64,000 bases of DNA from Bifidobacterium moraviense (GCF_012932365.1 NZ_JAAIIH010000001.1:682001-746000); one strand, 5' to 3'; shown: positions 38,886 to 48,750, counted from the stretch's first letter. Numbers and translations: made by a program. The notes: generated by a model not told the origin, from the letters alone.

Positions 38886-40751
38886 ATGATTTCCAAGGTT
38901 CTGTTGGGTTTGCCGGGCGCGGACATGCGCCGTTCGGTGTGGATGGGCGTGCTGGCGGCGCTGGCGTCCCTGTGCGAGGTGGCGATGGTGTTCGTCGTGT
39001 GCCTCACCGCCGGGGATCTGCTGGGGCTGGCGGTCCCCGCATGGACGTTGCCCGTGGTCGGCGACGTGCGCGTGGCGTTCGCGGCGATGCTGCTGCTCAT
39101 CGCGGCGCGCACCGCGCTGGGCGCCGGCGTGAACGCGATCTCCACCGCCGTGGCCGGCGACATCAACAAGGCGCTGGCGGACGCGATGTACATGGGCATG
39201 TTCCGCGCCGACCGCGCCGAGACCGCCAACGCGCAGCGCGACGACGAGGCGAAGCCGCTGGCCAACCAGTCGCTCGCCATGCTCTCCGTGGAGGGCGTGA
39301 AGGCGATCATCAACTACTTCACCGGCTACATCCCCAACTTCGTCCAGACGATGCTCATGATGCTCGTGGCCGCGCTCACGCTGATCCCGCTGAACTGGGC
39401 CGCGGGCCTGATCATCATCGTGGGCATGGCCGCGCTGCCGATGGCCGCCAACGCCTCGCGCAAGAAGGACGTGGCGGTGCAGACCCGGCAGCTCAAGCAG
39501 TACGAGCACGTGGGCGTGCGCTTCGAGGAGGCGCTGCGCGGCCTGAACACGCTGAAGATCTTCGACGCGGACGCGCGCGAGAGCGAACGCCTGTACAAGG
39601 ATTCCGAAGGCTTCCGCCGCATCACGATGGCCGTGCTGGGCGGTCAGCTGCGCTCGCTCATCGCCTCGGATCTGGTGATCTACCTCGCGGTGATCGCCGC
39701 CGCCGTCACCGCCGCGCTCACCGGCGCCGGACGTCCGGAGGGGCTCATGGTCACGGTGATCGTGCTGGTGGCCGGCGTGCGCCTGTTCGTGCCTGAACGC
39801 CAGCTCGTGTACCTGACGCATCAGGCCGTGGTGGCGATGAAGCAGGGCAAGGCCATCGCCGCCGCCATCGCGTCGGCCGACGACCGGAACGCGCACGACG
39901 CCGCGGACGCCGATGCCGAAGCCAACGCCGACGCGCAGACCGACGCCGACCGCCCGCTCACGCTGAACATCAACGACGGCATCAAGGCCGAGCATCTCAC
40001 CTTCACCTACCCCAACGGCTTCACCGCGCTGAGCGACATCGACCTCGACCTGCCGGTGATCGGCCACGTGGCCGTGGTGGGCCCGTCCGGCTCCGGCAAG
40101 AGCACGCTGGTGAGCCTGCTCACCGGCGAGCGCCGCGACTACGCCGGCAGCCTGAGGATCGGCGGCGTGGAGCTGCGCGACCTCACGCAGACGCAGATCA
40201 TCGACGCGGAGACCGTGGTCCGGGGCACCGATCACCTGTTCAGCGGCACGCTGCGCTACAACCTCGATCCGGCGGCGCACGGCTACTCCGCGCAGGAGTT
40301 CGACACGGTGCTGCGCGGCGTGGACCTGGACCGCGAGATCGACGACCGCGCAGGCTACGACGCGCCGGTGGCGCCGCAGGGCGGCAACTTCTCCGGTGGC
40401 CAGAAGCAGCGGCTCATCATCGCGCGCGGCCTGCTGCGCCACACGCCGATCTACATCTTCGACGAGGCGACGAGCGCCGTGGACCGCGACCACGACGAGA
40501 CGCTCGCCAACCTCATGACCATCCTCGCGCAGAACGCGCTGGTGATCACCATCACGCACCGTCTGGCCGGCATCCGCAACGCGGACGAGATCATCGTCCT
40601 GGACCACGGCGGCGTGGCCGAACGCGGCGACTTCTATTCGCTGGTGGCGCGCAACGGCCTGTTCGCCGCGGAATGGCAGGAGCAGGAGCGCATCGAGAAC
40701 GCGCAGAACGATACCGACGCACGCAACGAGACCGAGGAGGCGGCGCGATGA
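38886..40751 (+). CDS. ABC exporter half-transporter, first subunit
   Basis: A 621-residue fused membrane and ATPase protein. Six membrane helices span about 15-300. The ATPase domain has Walker A GPSGSGKST, signature NFSGGQKQR, Walker B IYIFDEATSAVD and the switch His in TITHRLAG. The Q-loop position reads ETVVRGTDHLF, where the usual Gln is not evident. An Ala/Asp-rich linker (AHDAADADAEANADAQTDAD) joins the two domains. The layout resembles CydDC and multidrug half-transporters. The stop overlaps the next start as ATGA, so the two subunits are translationally coupled and probably form a heterodimer. Substrate unknown. Confidence 0.88.
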   Translation: MISKVLLGLPGADMRRSVWMGVLAALASLCEVAMVFVVCLTAGDLLGLAVPAWTLPVVGDVRVAFAAMLLLIAARTALGAGVNAISTAVAGDINKALADAMYMGMFRADRAETANAQRDDEAKPLANQSLAMLSVEGVKAIINYFTGYIPNFVQTMLMMLVAALTLIPLNWAAGLIIIVGMAALPMAANASRKKDVAVQTRQLKQYEHVGVRFEEALRGLNTLKIFDADARESERLYKDSEGFRRITMAVLGGQLRSLIASDLVIYLAVIAAAVTAALTGAGRPEGLMVTVIVLVAGVRLFVPERQLVYLTHQAVVAMKQGKAIAAAIASADDRNAHDAADADAEANADAQTDADRPLTLNINDGIKAEHLTFTYPNGFTALSDIDLDLPVIGHVAVVGPSGSGKSTLVSLLTGERRDYAGSLRIGGVELRDLTQTQIIDAETVVRGTDHLFSGTLRYNLDPAAHGYSAQEFDTVLRGVDLDREIDDRAGYDAPVAPQGGNFSGGQKQRLIIARGLLRHTPIYIFDEATSAVDRDHDETLANLMTILAQNALVITITHRLAGIRNADEIIVLDHGGVAERGDFYSLVARNGLFAAEWQEQERIENAQNDTDARNETEEAAR

Positions 40752-42439
40752 GCACGGCGAACGTCATGGACGCGAAGACCAAGGTGGACGGCGCGATGAT
40801 CGCGCGCATGTTCCGACAGATCCGCCCCCTCGCCGGCGTGGAGGCCAAGGCCATCGTCTGCGGCTCGCTCGGACATCTGCTCGCCGTGGCCGCGGTGATG
40901 CTGGGCGTGGTCGGCGCGGTGGACTGGTACCGCGGAGAGCCCGCCGCGGCGTGGATCGCGGCGGCGGTCGTGTGCGCGCTGCTGGTGGGTCCGTGCGCTT
41001 TCGGCGAACAGTTCAACAACCACGAGCTCGCGTTCCGCCTGCTGCGCGACATCCGCACGCAGGTGTTCGACACGATGCGTCGTCTCGCCCCCGCCAAGCT
41101 CAAGGAGCGCGGACGCGGCAACCTGGTGACGATGCTCACCGAGGACATCGAGCTGCTGGAGCTGTTCTACGCGCACACGCTCTCCCCCATCGCCATCGCC
41201 GTGGTGTGCGGCGTGACCAACGGCGTGGTGCTCACGTGCATCGATCCGTGGCTGGGGCTCGCCGCGTTCGTCTCCTATCTGCTCATCGGCCTCGCGCTGC
41301 CGTTCGCGTTCGCGGACGTCACGTTCCGCACCGCTTTCCAGGAGCGCGAACGCCAGGGCCGTCTGCACACCGATCTGCTGGAGGCGCTGGACGGCCGCCG
41401 CGAGCTGATCGCGCTCGGCGCCGGCCCCAACACGCGCGAACGCCTGCAGGCGGACACGCGCGCCATGACGTCGGCCCGCCGCCGCACGCGCAGGGTCACG
41501 GGCGTGAACGCGCTCATCACCGAGACGCTCGTGCTGGCGTGCCTCGCGGTGTTCGCCGTCGCCGTGTGGCTGCTCGTGGACAACGGCGTCATCACCGATC
41601 CGGCGCTCGCGCTGGCGGCGCTCGGCGGCTACGCGGTCTCCTTCCCGCCGCTCGTGGCGGTCTCGCGTCTGGGCTCCGGCATCCAGCCCACGTTCGCCGC
41701 GGCGCGCCGCGTGTTCACGCTCATGGACGAGACGCCGGCCGTGCGCGAGCACGAGGGCGACGAGGGCGTGAAGCTGGGCGAGTTCACCGGAGTGACGGCG
41801 TCGAACGTGTGCTTCCGCTACCCCGGCACCTCCACGAACGTGCTGCGCGGCGTGGATCTGGAGATCGCGCCCGGCGACGTGATCGGCGTGCAGGGCGACA
41901 ACGGCGCCGGCAAGTCCACGCTCATCGACATCCTGATGCGCTTCCGCGACGCGACCGGCGGCACGGTGACCGTCTCCGACCAGCCGATCGACCGCGTGAA
42001 CACGCCGTCGCTGCGCGCCACGGAGACGCTGGTGAGCCAGGACACGTTCATCTTCTCGGACACGCTCGCCGGCAACATCGCCGTGGCGCGTCCGGACGCC
42101 ACGCGCGAAGAGATCGCGGACGCCGCGCACGCCGCCTGCCTGGACGAGGTGATCGACCAGTTCCCGGACGGTCTGGACCACATGCTCGAGCGCAACGGCT
42201 CCGAGCTGTCCGACGGGCAGAAGCAGCGCGTGGCCGTGGCGCGCGCGTTCCTGAGCCGCGCGCCGTTCATGCTGTTCGACGAGCCGACCAGCAACATGGA
42301 CGCGCTCACGGAGGGTCAGGTGATGCGCGCGCTCATCGACCAGCAGCACGGTCGCGCCTACCTGATCGTCTCGCATCGTCCGGCGGTGCTCGCGCACGCC
42401 AGCCGCGTGCTCACCATGGAGCGCGGCAAGCTGGCGTAG
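40748..42439 (+). CDS. ABC exporter half-transporter, second subunit
   Basis: A 563-residue partner of the preceding subunit with six membrane helices and a C-terminal ATPase. Walker A is GDNGAGKST, the Q-loop Gln is present in LVSQDTFIFSDTLAGNI, the signature is ELSDGQKQR (Asp in place of the first Gly), Walker B is FMLFDEPTSNMD, and the switch His is in IVSHRP. Since the first subunit has a good signature but a poor Q-loop and this one the reverse, the pair may have unequal ATP sites, as is common in heterodimeric exporters. It starts by ATGA overlap. A palindromic repeat cluster follows the stop. Confidence 0.88.
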   Translation: MSTANVMDAKTKVDGAMIARMFRQIRPLAGVEAKAIVCGSLGHLLAVAAVMLGVVGAVDWYRGEPAAAWIAAAVVCALLVGPCAFGEQFNNHELAFRLLRDIRTQVFDTMRRLAPAKLKERGRGNLVTMLTEDIELLELFYAHTLSPIAIAVVCGVTNGVVLTCIDPWLGLAAFVSYLLIGLALPFAFADVTFRTAFQERERQGRLHTDLLEALDGRRELIALGAGPNTRERLQADTRAMTSARRRTRRVTGVNALITETLVLACLAVFAVAVWLLVDNGVITDPALALAALGGYAVSFPPLVAVSRLGSGIQPTFAAARRVFTLMDETPAVREHEGDEGVKLGEFTGVTASNVCFRYPGTSTNVLRGVDLEIAPGDVIGVQGDNGAGKSTLIDILMRFRDATGGTVTVSDQPIDRVNTPSLRATETLVSQDTFIFSDTLAGNIAVARPDATREEIADAAHAACLDEVIDQFPDGLDHMLERNGSELSDGQKQRVAVARAFLSRAPFMLFDEPTSNMDALTEGQVMRALIDQQHGRAYLIVSHRPAVLAHASRVLTMERGKLA

Positions 42440-42446
42440 CTCCCCG

Positions 42447-42526
42447 GTCATCCTGAGCGGAGCCCGCAGGGCGGAGTCGAAGGATCTCCCCGCTCATCAA
42501 GGATCCTTCGCTTCGCTCAGGATGAC
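42447..42526. repeat. palindromic repeat, GTCATCCTGAGC family (copy 4)
   Basis: An 80-base version of the repeat starting 8 bases after the ABC operon stop. It lacks six bases of the central loop seen in the 86-base copies. Confidence 0.88.
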
Positions 42527-42575
42527 CAAAAACACCCCCGTCGCCCTGAGCGGATCGCAGGACCATTCTCCCCCG

Positions 42576-42661
42576 GTCATCCTGAGCGGAGCCCGCAGGG
42601 CGGAGTCGAAGGATCCTTGGCATACCGCTCATCAAGGATCCTTCGCTTCGCTCAGGATGAC
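42576..42661. repeat. palindromic repeat, GTCATCCTGAGC family (copy 5)
   Basis: An 86-base unit almost identical to those at 38293 and 38502, differing by CTTCGCTCAG in the right arm. It ends shortly before the GH2 gene's 3' end, in the gap between convergent genes. Confidence 0.9.
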
Positions 42662-42699
42662 CGGGGACAAGCCACTCACTCCGACCGAAAACAAACCAC

Positions 42700-45558
42700 T
42701 CAGGATGACCGGGAACAACCCCCGCCTGCCAGCGGAACGGTCACCGCGTCGAGTCCGTCGGCGCGCACCGTGATCCCCGCGTCTGCCGGCAGCGCCGCCG
42801 TCCCGCACGGCACCCGCAACACGGCCTGCGCGCGCCCGAAGTACGTGGTGCATCGCGGGGTGGCGAACTCGTCCGGCGTGATCGGATTCGCGCTGGCCAC
42901 GCCCTCCAGCGTCACGCCCGCCTGCTGCGCCGCCGCGGTGAGCGTCACCGTCACCGCGCGATCGTCGGCCGACCGCACCTCGCCGCGCGCGTCGGCGATC
43001 GCCAGATCCACGTAGAGCAGCTCCCCCGTGCGGAACCGGTCATCGTCACGCCCATACGGCGACGCCAGCCGTTCCGTCACGCGCACGTCCAGTCGCGCGT
43101 CGTCCCCGGCGGATCGGACCGCGTCGCGCCCCAGCTCCCGCCCGTCGCGGTCCAGCGCCACGGCGACCAGCTCCCCCGGCTCGTACGGCAGCAGGAACTC
43201 GGCGCAGCAGCGGCGCACCGGCTGCTCGTCCACCGTCCGGCCGTCGAGTTCCAGACGCACGCGTGCCCCGCCGGAGAACACCTGCACCACCGCGGTGCGT
43301 CCTTCGAACCCGTGCCACGACCAGCTGTGCACGCCGTCGTGCCCACGCTCGATGAACCGCATGGTCCGGTTGAGCCCGTGCCGCCGGTCGTAGCCGCTGA
43401 GCCGCAGCGTGTTGAGCAGGCCGTCCACCGCGCGCTGCACGACGTTGTGTCCGCGCACGGAGCCGCCGTAGAGCAGCGTCATGGGGCGCACGGTGACGTA
43501 CGGCGTGCGACGCGCGCCGGTGACGATCATGCGGTAGTACGCCTGCGCGGTGGGCCGCCCGGTGATGTCCACGAGTCCGCTCGCGCCCAGCAGCGCCGGG
43601 TAGCGGCGGTAGGGCGCGGTGCGCATGCCAGCGAGTCCCAGCCGGTCGCCGAACTGCCGCTGCCAGCCGCCCGCGTCGCGCGCGCCTGCGTACGCCCACG
43701 CGCTCACCGACGCCTCGCCGATGTAGTCCCATCCGGTCCACACGAAGTCGCCGATCAGATACGGCAGCCGCAGCGCCGCCGGCCAGTTGGCCATGATGTC
43801 CTGCGGGTACGTCTCGCTCGCGCAGAACACGCGCTCCGGGTGGCGCCGGTGGAAGTACTCGGGCCCTTCCTTGCAGTAGTTGAGTCCGGCCACGTCCGTC
43901 TCGGCGAACACGCGGCGCGTCTGCCTGCCCATGATCCCGGTGCGCAGCGTGAGTGGCATGAGCCGGTCGATGAGCGTGAGCATCGCGGGGCCGGACGCGT
44001 GCTCGAGCGTGGTGTTGAGTCCCGGCTCACCCTCCACCCTGGGATCGGCCTCGTCCGGGGCGGCGTTGGTGCGCGCGGCGAACATGAGCGAGATGGTGTT
44101 CACGCAGTCGATCACGGGGACCGCGTCGTCGAGCGCGCGGATGGTCTGCGTCATGCGTCGGGCCTGCACGGCGGCGCGCGGCGACTTGGTGTCCGCGATC
44201 TCGTTGCCGATCGAGTACAGCGCCATGCACGGGTGGTTGCGGTCCTTGCGCACCATCGCGCCGAGTTCGCGCGCCCATTCGGTGCGGAAATGCGCGGCGA
44301 AGTCGTGGCTGGTCTTGTGCATCCACCACATGTCGAACGCCTCGTCCATCACCAGCAGACCGGTCTCGTCGCAGGCGTCCAGGAACGCCTTGGACAGCGG
44401 GTTGTGGGCGGAACGCACGGCGTTGAACCCGGCGTCCCTGAGGATGCGGGCGCGGCGGAATTCGGCCTGATCCCACGTGGCGGCGGCGAGGATGCCGTTG
44501 TCGTGGTGCACGCAGCCGCCGTTGAGCACGATCCGCCGTCCGTTGAGCGTGAATCCGCGTGCGGCGTCGCAGGCGATCGTGCGGATGCCGAAGCGTTCCG
44601 CGTGCGTGTCCAGCGGCGCTCCGATCGGCGCGGCGTCGCGCAGCGTGATGCGTGCGACGTACAGGTGCGGCGCGTCCGGCGACCACAGACGCGCGTGCGG
44701 CACGGCGATGCGCAGTTCGCGGTCGGCGGGGCCGGATGCCGTGATCGGGACGATGATGGGGGCGGCGGCGCGGCCGTGCGCGTCGGCACGCCACGGCGTT
44801 ACCGTGATGTCGAGCATGGCGCCGGGCGCGGCGGCGGTCGGCAGTCCTTCGACGGCGACGCCGATCGTGGCGGTGCCGTCCGTGGCGACGTCGATCGTGC
44901 GGATGCGCACCGCGTCGGGGCGAATCACGGGCCGGGTTACAGGGCGGGCCGTCGGACGGCCACCTGTGGCGCGGGACGCCGGACGAAGCACGGGGCAGTC
45001 CGCGGGGCATGCGATGCCGCCCGATGCATCGTCGGACGCCCCATCAGATGCACCGTCGGATGCACCGTCCGTCACGCCCGCACACCGCCGCCACAGCCAC
45101 ACCGGACGGTAGATGCCGGCGCCGGAATACCAGCGGCTGTTGGGGATGGCCGTGTTGTCCACGCGCACCGTGATCTCGTTCGTCCCCGCATGCAGCAGCG
45201 GCGCGACGTCCGCGAAGAACCCGCCGTAGCCGTAGTGCTGCTCGGCCGCGACCGTGCCGTTGACCTCGACCGTCGCCCCCGGATAGACGCCCTCGAACTC
45301 CAGCAGCCACGGGTCGGCGACGCTCCTCGAGTCATTGCCGACCGTGGCATCGAAAACCTCGAACCGCCGCCGGTACTCGTACGCCCCGCCCGGGTAGTAG
45401 CCGGTGTTGTAGGAGTTCGGCGTGCGCGGATCGCGGCGCTCGTGCACCATCGCGTCGTGCGGCAGCGTCACCGACCGCCATGCCCCGTCGGCCCGGTCGC
45501 CCCGCTCGTCCGCGACCCTGCGGAACTCCCAGCCTTCGTTCCAGTCGAAGCGTTTCAT
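42700..45558 (-). CDS. GH2 family glycoside hydrolase (beta-galactosidase-like)
   Basis: A 952-residue intracellular hydrolase with the GH2 plan: N-terminal sugar-binding beta domain (FDWNEGWEFRR, VTLPHDAM, NSRWYSGAGIYRPVWL), immunoglobulin-like domain, then the TIM barrel. The acid/base Glu is in YSIGNEIADT near residue 451 and the nucleophile Glu in FCASETYPQD near 577. DFVWTGWDYIGEA follows. C-terminal beta domains complete it. It could be a beta-galactosidase, glucuronidase or arabinosidase. A Ser/Asp/Ala/Arg-Pro-rich insertion (about 160-215) built of short tandem repeats interrupts the second domain. No Shine-Dalgarno sequence precedes the ATG. Confidence 0.88.
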   Translation of the reverse strand: MKRFDWNEGWEFRRVADERGDRADGAWRSVTLPHDAMVHERRDPRTPNSYNTGYYPGGAYEYRRRFEVFDATVGNDSRSVADPWLLEFEGVYPGATVEVNGTVAAEQHYGYGGFFADVAPLLHAGTNEITVRVDNTAIPNSRWYSGAGIYRPVWLWRRCAGVTDGASDGASDGASDDASGGIACPADCPVLRPASRATGGRPTARPVTRPVIRPDAVRIRTIDVATDGTATIGVAVEGLPTAAAPGAMLDITVTPWRADAHGRAAAPIIVPITASGPADRELRIAVPHARLWSPDAPHLYVARITLRDAAPIGAPLDTHAERFGIRTIACDAARGFTLNGRRIVLNGGCVHHDNGILAAATWDQAEFRRARILRDAGFNAVRSAHNPLSKAFLDACDETGLLVMDEAFDMWWMHKTSHDFAAHFRTEWARELGAMVRKDRNHPCMALYSIGNEIADTKSPRAAVQARRMTQTIRALDDAVPVIDCVNTISLMFAARTNAAPDEADPRVEGEPGLNTTLEHASGPAMLTLIDRLMPLTLRTGIMGRQTRRVFAETDVAGLNYCKEGPEYFHRRHPERVFCASETYPQDIMANWPAALRLPYLIGDFVWTGWDYIGEASVSAWAYAGARDAGGWQRQFGDRLGLAGMRTAPYRRYPALLGASGLVDITGRPTAQAYYRMIVTGARRTPYVTVRPMTLLYGGSVRGHNVVQRAVDGLLNTLRLSGYDRRHGLNRTMRFIERGHDGVHSWSWHGFEGRTAVVQVFSGGARVRLELDGRTVDEQPVRRCCAEFLLPYEPGELVAVALDRDGRELGRDAVRSAGDDARLDVRVTERLASPYGRDDDRFRTGELLYVDLAIADARGEVRSADDRAVTVTLTAAAQQAGVTLEGVASANPITPDEFATPRCTTYFGRAQAVLRVPCGTAALPADAGITVRADGLDAVTVPLAGGGCSRSS

Positions 45559-45566
45559 GGCATATC

Positions 45567-45572
45567 AGTGTA
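45567..45572 (-). promoter_or_regulatory. candidate -10 element of the GH2 gene
   Basis: On the minus strand TACACT lies 8 bases before the ATG, and there is no ribosome-binding site. A leaderless or near-leaderless transcript is inferred. No convincing -35 box was found. Confidence 0.35.
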
Positions 45573-45600
45573 GTCTGGCGAAGGTTCGCGGGCCCTTCGC

Positions 45601-45638
45601 GTGGGCATCCGATCGACACTCGGCCCTCGGATGCCCAC
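45601..45638. repeat. perfect inverted repeat between znuA-like and GH2 genes
   Basis: Arms GTGGGCATCCGA and TCGGATGCCCAC are separated by 14 bases. It lies 12 bases after the znuA-like stop and upstream of the GH2 start on the same strand. It could be a 3'-end hairpin or an operator; no T run follows. Confidence 0.55.
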
Positions 45639-45649
45639 TCAGACGCCGC

Positions 45650-46591
45650 TCAGCGCACGGCGCCGGCGAACTGGTCCACGAGCGCGTCCATCCAGTCGGT
45701 CAGGTCGGCGTATTGCGCCGGCATCTGCTCGGTCAGCTCCACGATCGGCACGTTCGCGGCCTTGGCGGCATCGGTGATCTGACCGGTGACGGAATCGGCC
45801 TCCTGCGTGTTGAACACCAGCAGGCGGATCGACCCGGCCGCGAGCGCGCCCGTGTACGCCTTGAGGTCGGCCGGGGTCGGCTCGCTCTCGTTGGCGGCGG
45901 CCTGCGCGTAGCCGGTGGGCGTGACGTCCTTCATGCCCAGATCGTCGGCGAGGTACTTGGCCACGGATTCGGTGGCGGCGTACGGCAGGTTCCCGAGCTT
46001 GGCGGAGGCGTCCCTGATCTTCGTCTCCAGCGCCGACTCGCGGTCCTTCCACGCCTTGTTGAGTTCCTCGAATTCGCTCTGGTGCGAGGGCGCGGCGGCG
46101 ATGTAGGCCTTGGTGATGGCGTCGGCGGTCGCCTCGCGCGCCTTGGCGGAGAACCAGACGTGCGGATTGTCGCCTTCCCTGATCCCCGCGGCCTCGGCGG
46201 CATCCACCACCGTGGCCTTGGTGCCTTCTGTCGCCTTGGACGCCCACGGGTCGTAGTCGGCGCCGTTGACCACGGCCACCTGCGCCTCGGCGAATCGCGT
46301 GACGTCCTGCGTGGTGGGTTCGTAGTCGTGCGCCTCCACGTTGACGTTGCTCATGATGGCGGTGACGTCCACGAGGTCGCCGCCGAGGTCCTTGGCCACG
46401 GATCCCCACTGGTTGATGCTGGCGACGGCCTCGATCTTCCCCGCGTCCGATGCGCCCGACGCGGCGCCCGCGGCGTTCGCGGCGTCCGACGCGTTCGCGG
46501 CGCCGCACGCCCCCGCGACCAGCAGGATTCCGGTGGCCACGACCGCCACGCAGGTGCGCCTGACGAACCGCATGATGTTTCCCGATGACAT
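45650..46591 (-). CDS. zinc/manganese ABC transporter substrate-binding lipoprotein (ZnuA-like)
   Basis: A 313-residue cluster A-I metal-binding protein. The signal peptide ends in LLVAGAC, a lipobox, so the mature protein is anchored by Cys. Metal-binding region elements are NVEAHDYEPTTQDV (first His), DNPHVWFSAK (second His) and VFNTQEAD in the C-terminal half. A typical His-rich loop is missing. The permease and ATPase genes are not adjacent, so it must work with a transporter encoded elsewhere or serve as a scavenger. The start at 46591 follows AGAGGAAG. A Zur-type palindrome 70 bases upstream suggests zinc repression. Confidence 0.87.
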   Translation of the reverse strand: MSSGNIMRFVRRTCVAVVATGILLVAGACGAANASDAANAAGAASGASDAGKIEAVASINQWGSVAKDLGGDLVDVTAIMSNVNVEAHDYEPTTQDVTRFAEAQVAVVNGADYDPWASKATEGTKATVVDAAEAAGIREGDNPHVWFSAKAREATADAITKAYIAAAPSHQSEFEELNKAWKDRESALETKIRDASAKLGNLPYAATESVAKYLADDLGMKDVTPTGYAQAAANESEPTPADLKAYTGALAAGSIRLLVFNTQEADSVTGQITDAAKAANVPIVELTEQMPAQYADLTDWMDALVDQFAGAVR

Positions 46592-46661
46592 GGATGCTTC
46601 CTCTCCATTGCGGCGGACGTTCCGCGCCCGCCTTGCTGTGCTTGCGACACCACCATAGCAT

Positions 46662-46682
46662 GATATTGATATCGGTTATCAT
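46662..46682. promoter_or_regulatory. Zur-type operator upstream of the znuA-like gene
   Basis: A 21-base AT-rich palindrome with ends TGATA and TATCA and centre TTGATATCGG stands out in GC-rich surroundings. It fits the general form of actinobacterial Zur boxes. The fur/zur-like gene is about 450 bases away. Confidence 0.65.
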
Positions 46683-46888
46683 TAGTGTGTCGCAAAAGCG
46701 GTGCTTCGGTCTTCGCAAATACGAAAAGCCGCCCGACCCGCGCATCAATCGCAAGCCGAGCGGCCGTCCCGCCATCCCGAGCGGAGCGCATTCCTCCCCG
46801 GTCATCCCGAGCGCAGCATCCTCCCCCGTCATCCTGAGCGGAGCGCATTTTTTCTCCCCCGCCATCCCGAGCGCAACGCCCTTCCCCC

Positions 46889-46985
46889 GTCATCCTGAGC
46901 GAAGCGCAGCGGAGTCGAAGGATCCCCTGACCACCGCACGTCAAGGATCCTTCGACTCCGGCCTACGGCCTCCGCTCAGGATGAC
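46889..46985. repeat. palindromic repeat, GTCATCCTGAGC family (copy 6)
   Basis: Ends GTCATCCTGAGCGAAGCG and CTCAGGATGAC, with CGGAGTCGAAGGATCC and AAGGATCCTTCGACTCCG inside. The right arm carries an extra GGCCTACGGCC hairpin. Confidence 0.88.
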
Positions 46986-47126
46986 AGAAGGAAAGCGCAA
47001 CCGCCTCCACTCAGGACGACAAGAAGGCAAACACCAGACACCGTCCAGGATGACAGGAGGCAACCACGGCAACCTCCGTCCAAGCTGACGAGGAAGCAAG
47101 CGACTCGGAACGGCGGGGAGGCCGAG

Positions 47127-47561
47127 TCACGCGGCGGATTCGGCCTTCGATCCCGCTGAGCCCTCCTCCGCCTTCTGACAGTCGGGGCACAGCCCGAACA
47201 CCTCCACGGTGTGGTTGGACACCGTGAACCCGTATTTCGAGGCGGTCCGGCGCACCCACGTCTCGCTGGGCGGCTCGATCTCCACCGTGTGGCCGCATCG
47301 CGTGCACACCAGATGATGATGGTGCACGTCGTCGCCGCACAGGCGGAACAGCTGCTGCCCGCCCAGACGGATCGTGTCCGCCGCGCCCGAGTCGGCGAGC
47401 GCGTTGAGCTGCCGGTACACGGTGGCGAGCCCGATGCGCTGTCCGGCGTCCTCGAGCTTGCGGTGCAGCTCCTGCGCGGAGATGAACTCGTCGCATTCCT
47501 TGAGCGCCTCGCGGATGTGCTCCTTCTGTCTGGTCTGGCGTTCCATGCGTTCGTTCGCCAT
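47127..47561 (-). CDS. Fur family metalloregulator (probable Zur)
   Basis: A 144-residue Fur-family repressor. The N-terminal winged helix reads ISAQELHRKLEDAGQRIGLATVYRQLNALAD, the family DNA-reading signature. The dimerisation domain has DDVHHHHLVCTRCGHTVEIE and CPDC near the end; the two Cys-x-x-Cys pairs form the structural zinc site. The Zur-type box before the znuA-like gene supports zinc as effector, though iron or peroxide sensing is not excluded. The start lies 7 bases after the purK stop, so it is the third gene of a purE-purK-fur transcript. AGGTAG, overlapping the purK stop, is its ribosome-binding site. Confidence 0.88.
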   Translation of the reverse strand: MANERMERQTRQKEHIREALKECDEFISAQELHRKLEDAGQRIGLATVYRQLNALADSGAADTIRLGGQQLFRLCGDDVHHHHLVCTRCGHTVEIEPPSETWVRRTASKYGFTVSNHTVEVFGLCPDCQKAEEGSAGSKAESAA

Positions 47562-47568
47562 GGGGCCG

Positions 47569-48750
47569 CTACCTGCGGTACTTCTTCAGGTCGTCCCAGC
47601 AGCCGGTGGCCTCGAGCGCGTCCACGGTGGCCGCGGTGTCGTCGGTGAGCACGGTGATGTGGCCCATCTTGCGGTCGTGGCGCACCTGCGCCTTGCCGTA
47701 GTCGTGCACGTTCCACTCGGGGTGCGTGGCGATCTGCGCGCGCGTGGGCATGACGTGCTGGCCGAGGACGTTGACCATGACGGCGGGGCTGAGCAGCCTG
47801 GGCTGGGGCAGCGGCCAGCCGGCGATGCCGCGGATGTGCGCGTCGAACTGGTCGATCGAGCACGCCTCGATGGTGTAGTGGCCGGAATTGTGCGGACGCG
47901 GGGCGAGCTCGTTGACGATGACCTTGTCATCCTTGGTGACGAACAGCTCGATGGCGAGCGTGCCCGCCAGTTCGAAGCCACGGGCGAGGCGCAGCGCCAG
48001 CTCGTGGGCCTCGCGCTCGATCTCGGGGCTCACCTCGGCGGGGGCGATCGTCATGTGCAGGATGTTGTTGCGGTGGTCGTTGCGCACGATCGGGAACGTC
48101 ACGAAGTCCTTGCCGTTGCCGGACACGAGGATGGACGCCTCGAACGCGAAGTCTACGAACCCTTCGAGGATCGAGGACGGGAAGCCGCCGCCGCGGTCGC
48201 CGCGCGCGCGGATCTTCTCCAGATCGGAGTCGTTGCGCAGCACGTGCTGGCCGTGGCCGTCGTAGCCGCCGGAGCGGGTCTTGAGCACGCACGGGTAGTG
48301 CAGTTCGTCGATCGCCGCGTCCAGCTCGTCGAAGTTGTTGACGGCACGCCACGGCGCGGTAGCCGTGCCATGCTCGTTGATGAACGTCTTCTCGTTGACG
48401 CGGTCCTGCGTCACGCGCAGCAGATCCGTGCCCTGCGGCGCGGCCACGAGGTGACGCACCTCGTCGATGGCCTCGGCGTCCACGTTCTCGAACTCGTAGG
48501 TGAGCACGTCGGCCTTCTCGGCCAGATCGTGGATGGCGGTCTTGTCGTCGTATTCGCCGACGACCTGGAAGTCAGCCACCTGCGCGGTCGGGCAGTCGGG
48601 AGTCGGATCGAGCACGCCGATGCGGAATCCCATGTACTTGGCGGACAGCGCCATCATGCGGCCGAGCTGACCGCCGCCGATGATGCCGATCGTGGCGCCC
48701 GGCTGCAGCATGGTGACGGCGCCGTTGGTTTCCTCAGACAAGCTGGGCAT
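47569..48750 (-). CDS. purK: N5-carboxyaminoimidazole ribonucleotide synthase
   Basis: PurK carboxylates AIR to N5-CAIR with ATP and bicarbonate. The 393-residue ATP-grasp protein contains [45 protein letters not shown], and [15 protein letters not shown] with metal ligands. The ATG at 48750 overlaps the end of purE by 17 bases; an alternative ATG at 48711 lacks a well-placed ribosome-binding site. PurE, made from the preceding gene, then isomerises N5-CAIR to CAIR. Confidence 0.95.
   Translation of the reverse strand: MPSLSEETNGAVTMLQPGATIGIIGGGQLGRMMALSAKYMGFRIGVLDPTPDCPTAQVADFQVVGEYDDKTAIHDLAEKADVLTYEFENVDAEAIDEVRHLVAAPQGTDLLRVTQDRVNEKTFINEHGTATAPWRAVNNFDELDAAIDELHYPCVLKTRSGGYDGHGQHVLRNDSDLEKIRARGDRGGGFPSSILEGFVDFAFEASILVSGNGKDFVTFPIVRNDHRNNILHMTIAPAEVSPEIEREAHELALRLARGFELAGTLAIELFVTKDDKVIVNELAPRPHNSGHYTIEACSIDQFDAHIRGIAGWPLPQPRLLSPAVMVNVLGQHVMPTRAQIATHPEWNVHDYGKAQVRHDRKMGHITVLTDDTAATVDALEATGCWDDLKKYRR

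Larger units (their letters stand above)
46592..47126. other. 535-base intergenic stretch with Zur site and repeats
   Basis: It contains the Zur-like operator near the znuA-like gene, then degenerate CATCCCGAGCGGAGCGCA fragments (46770-46885), a full palindromic repeat copy at 46889, and degenerate tails up to the fur-like gene stop. No coding sequence is supported. Confidence 0.75.
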
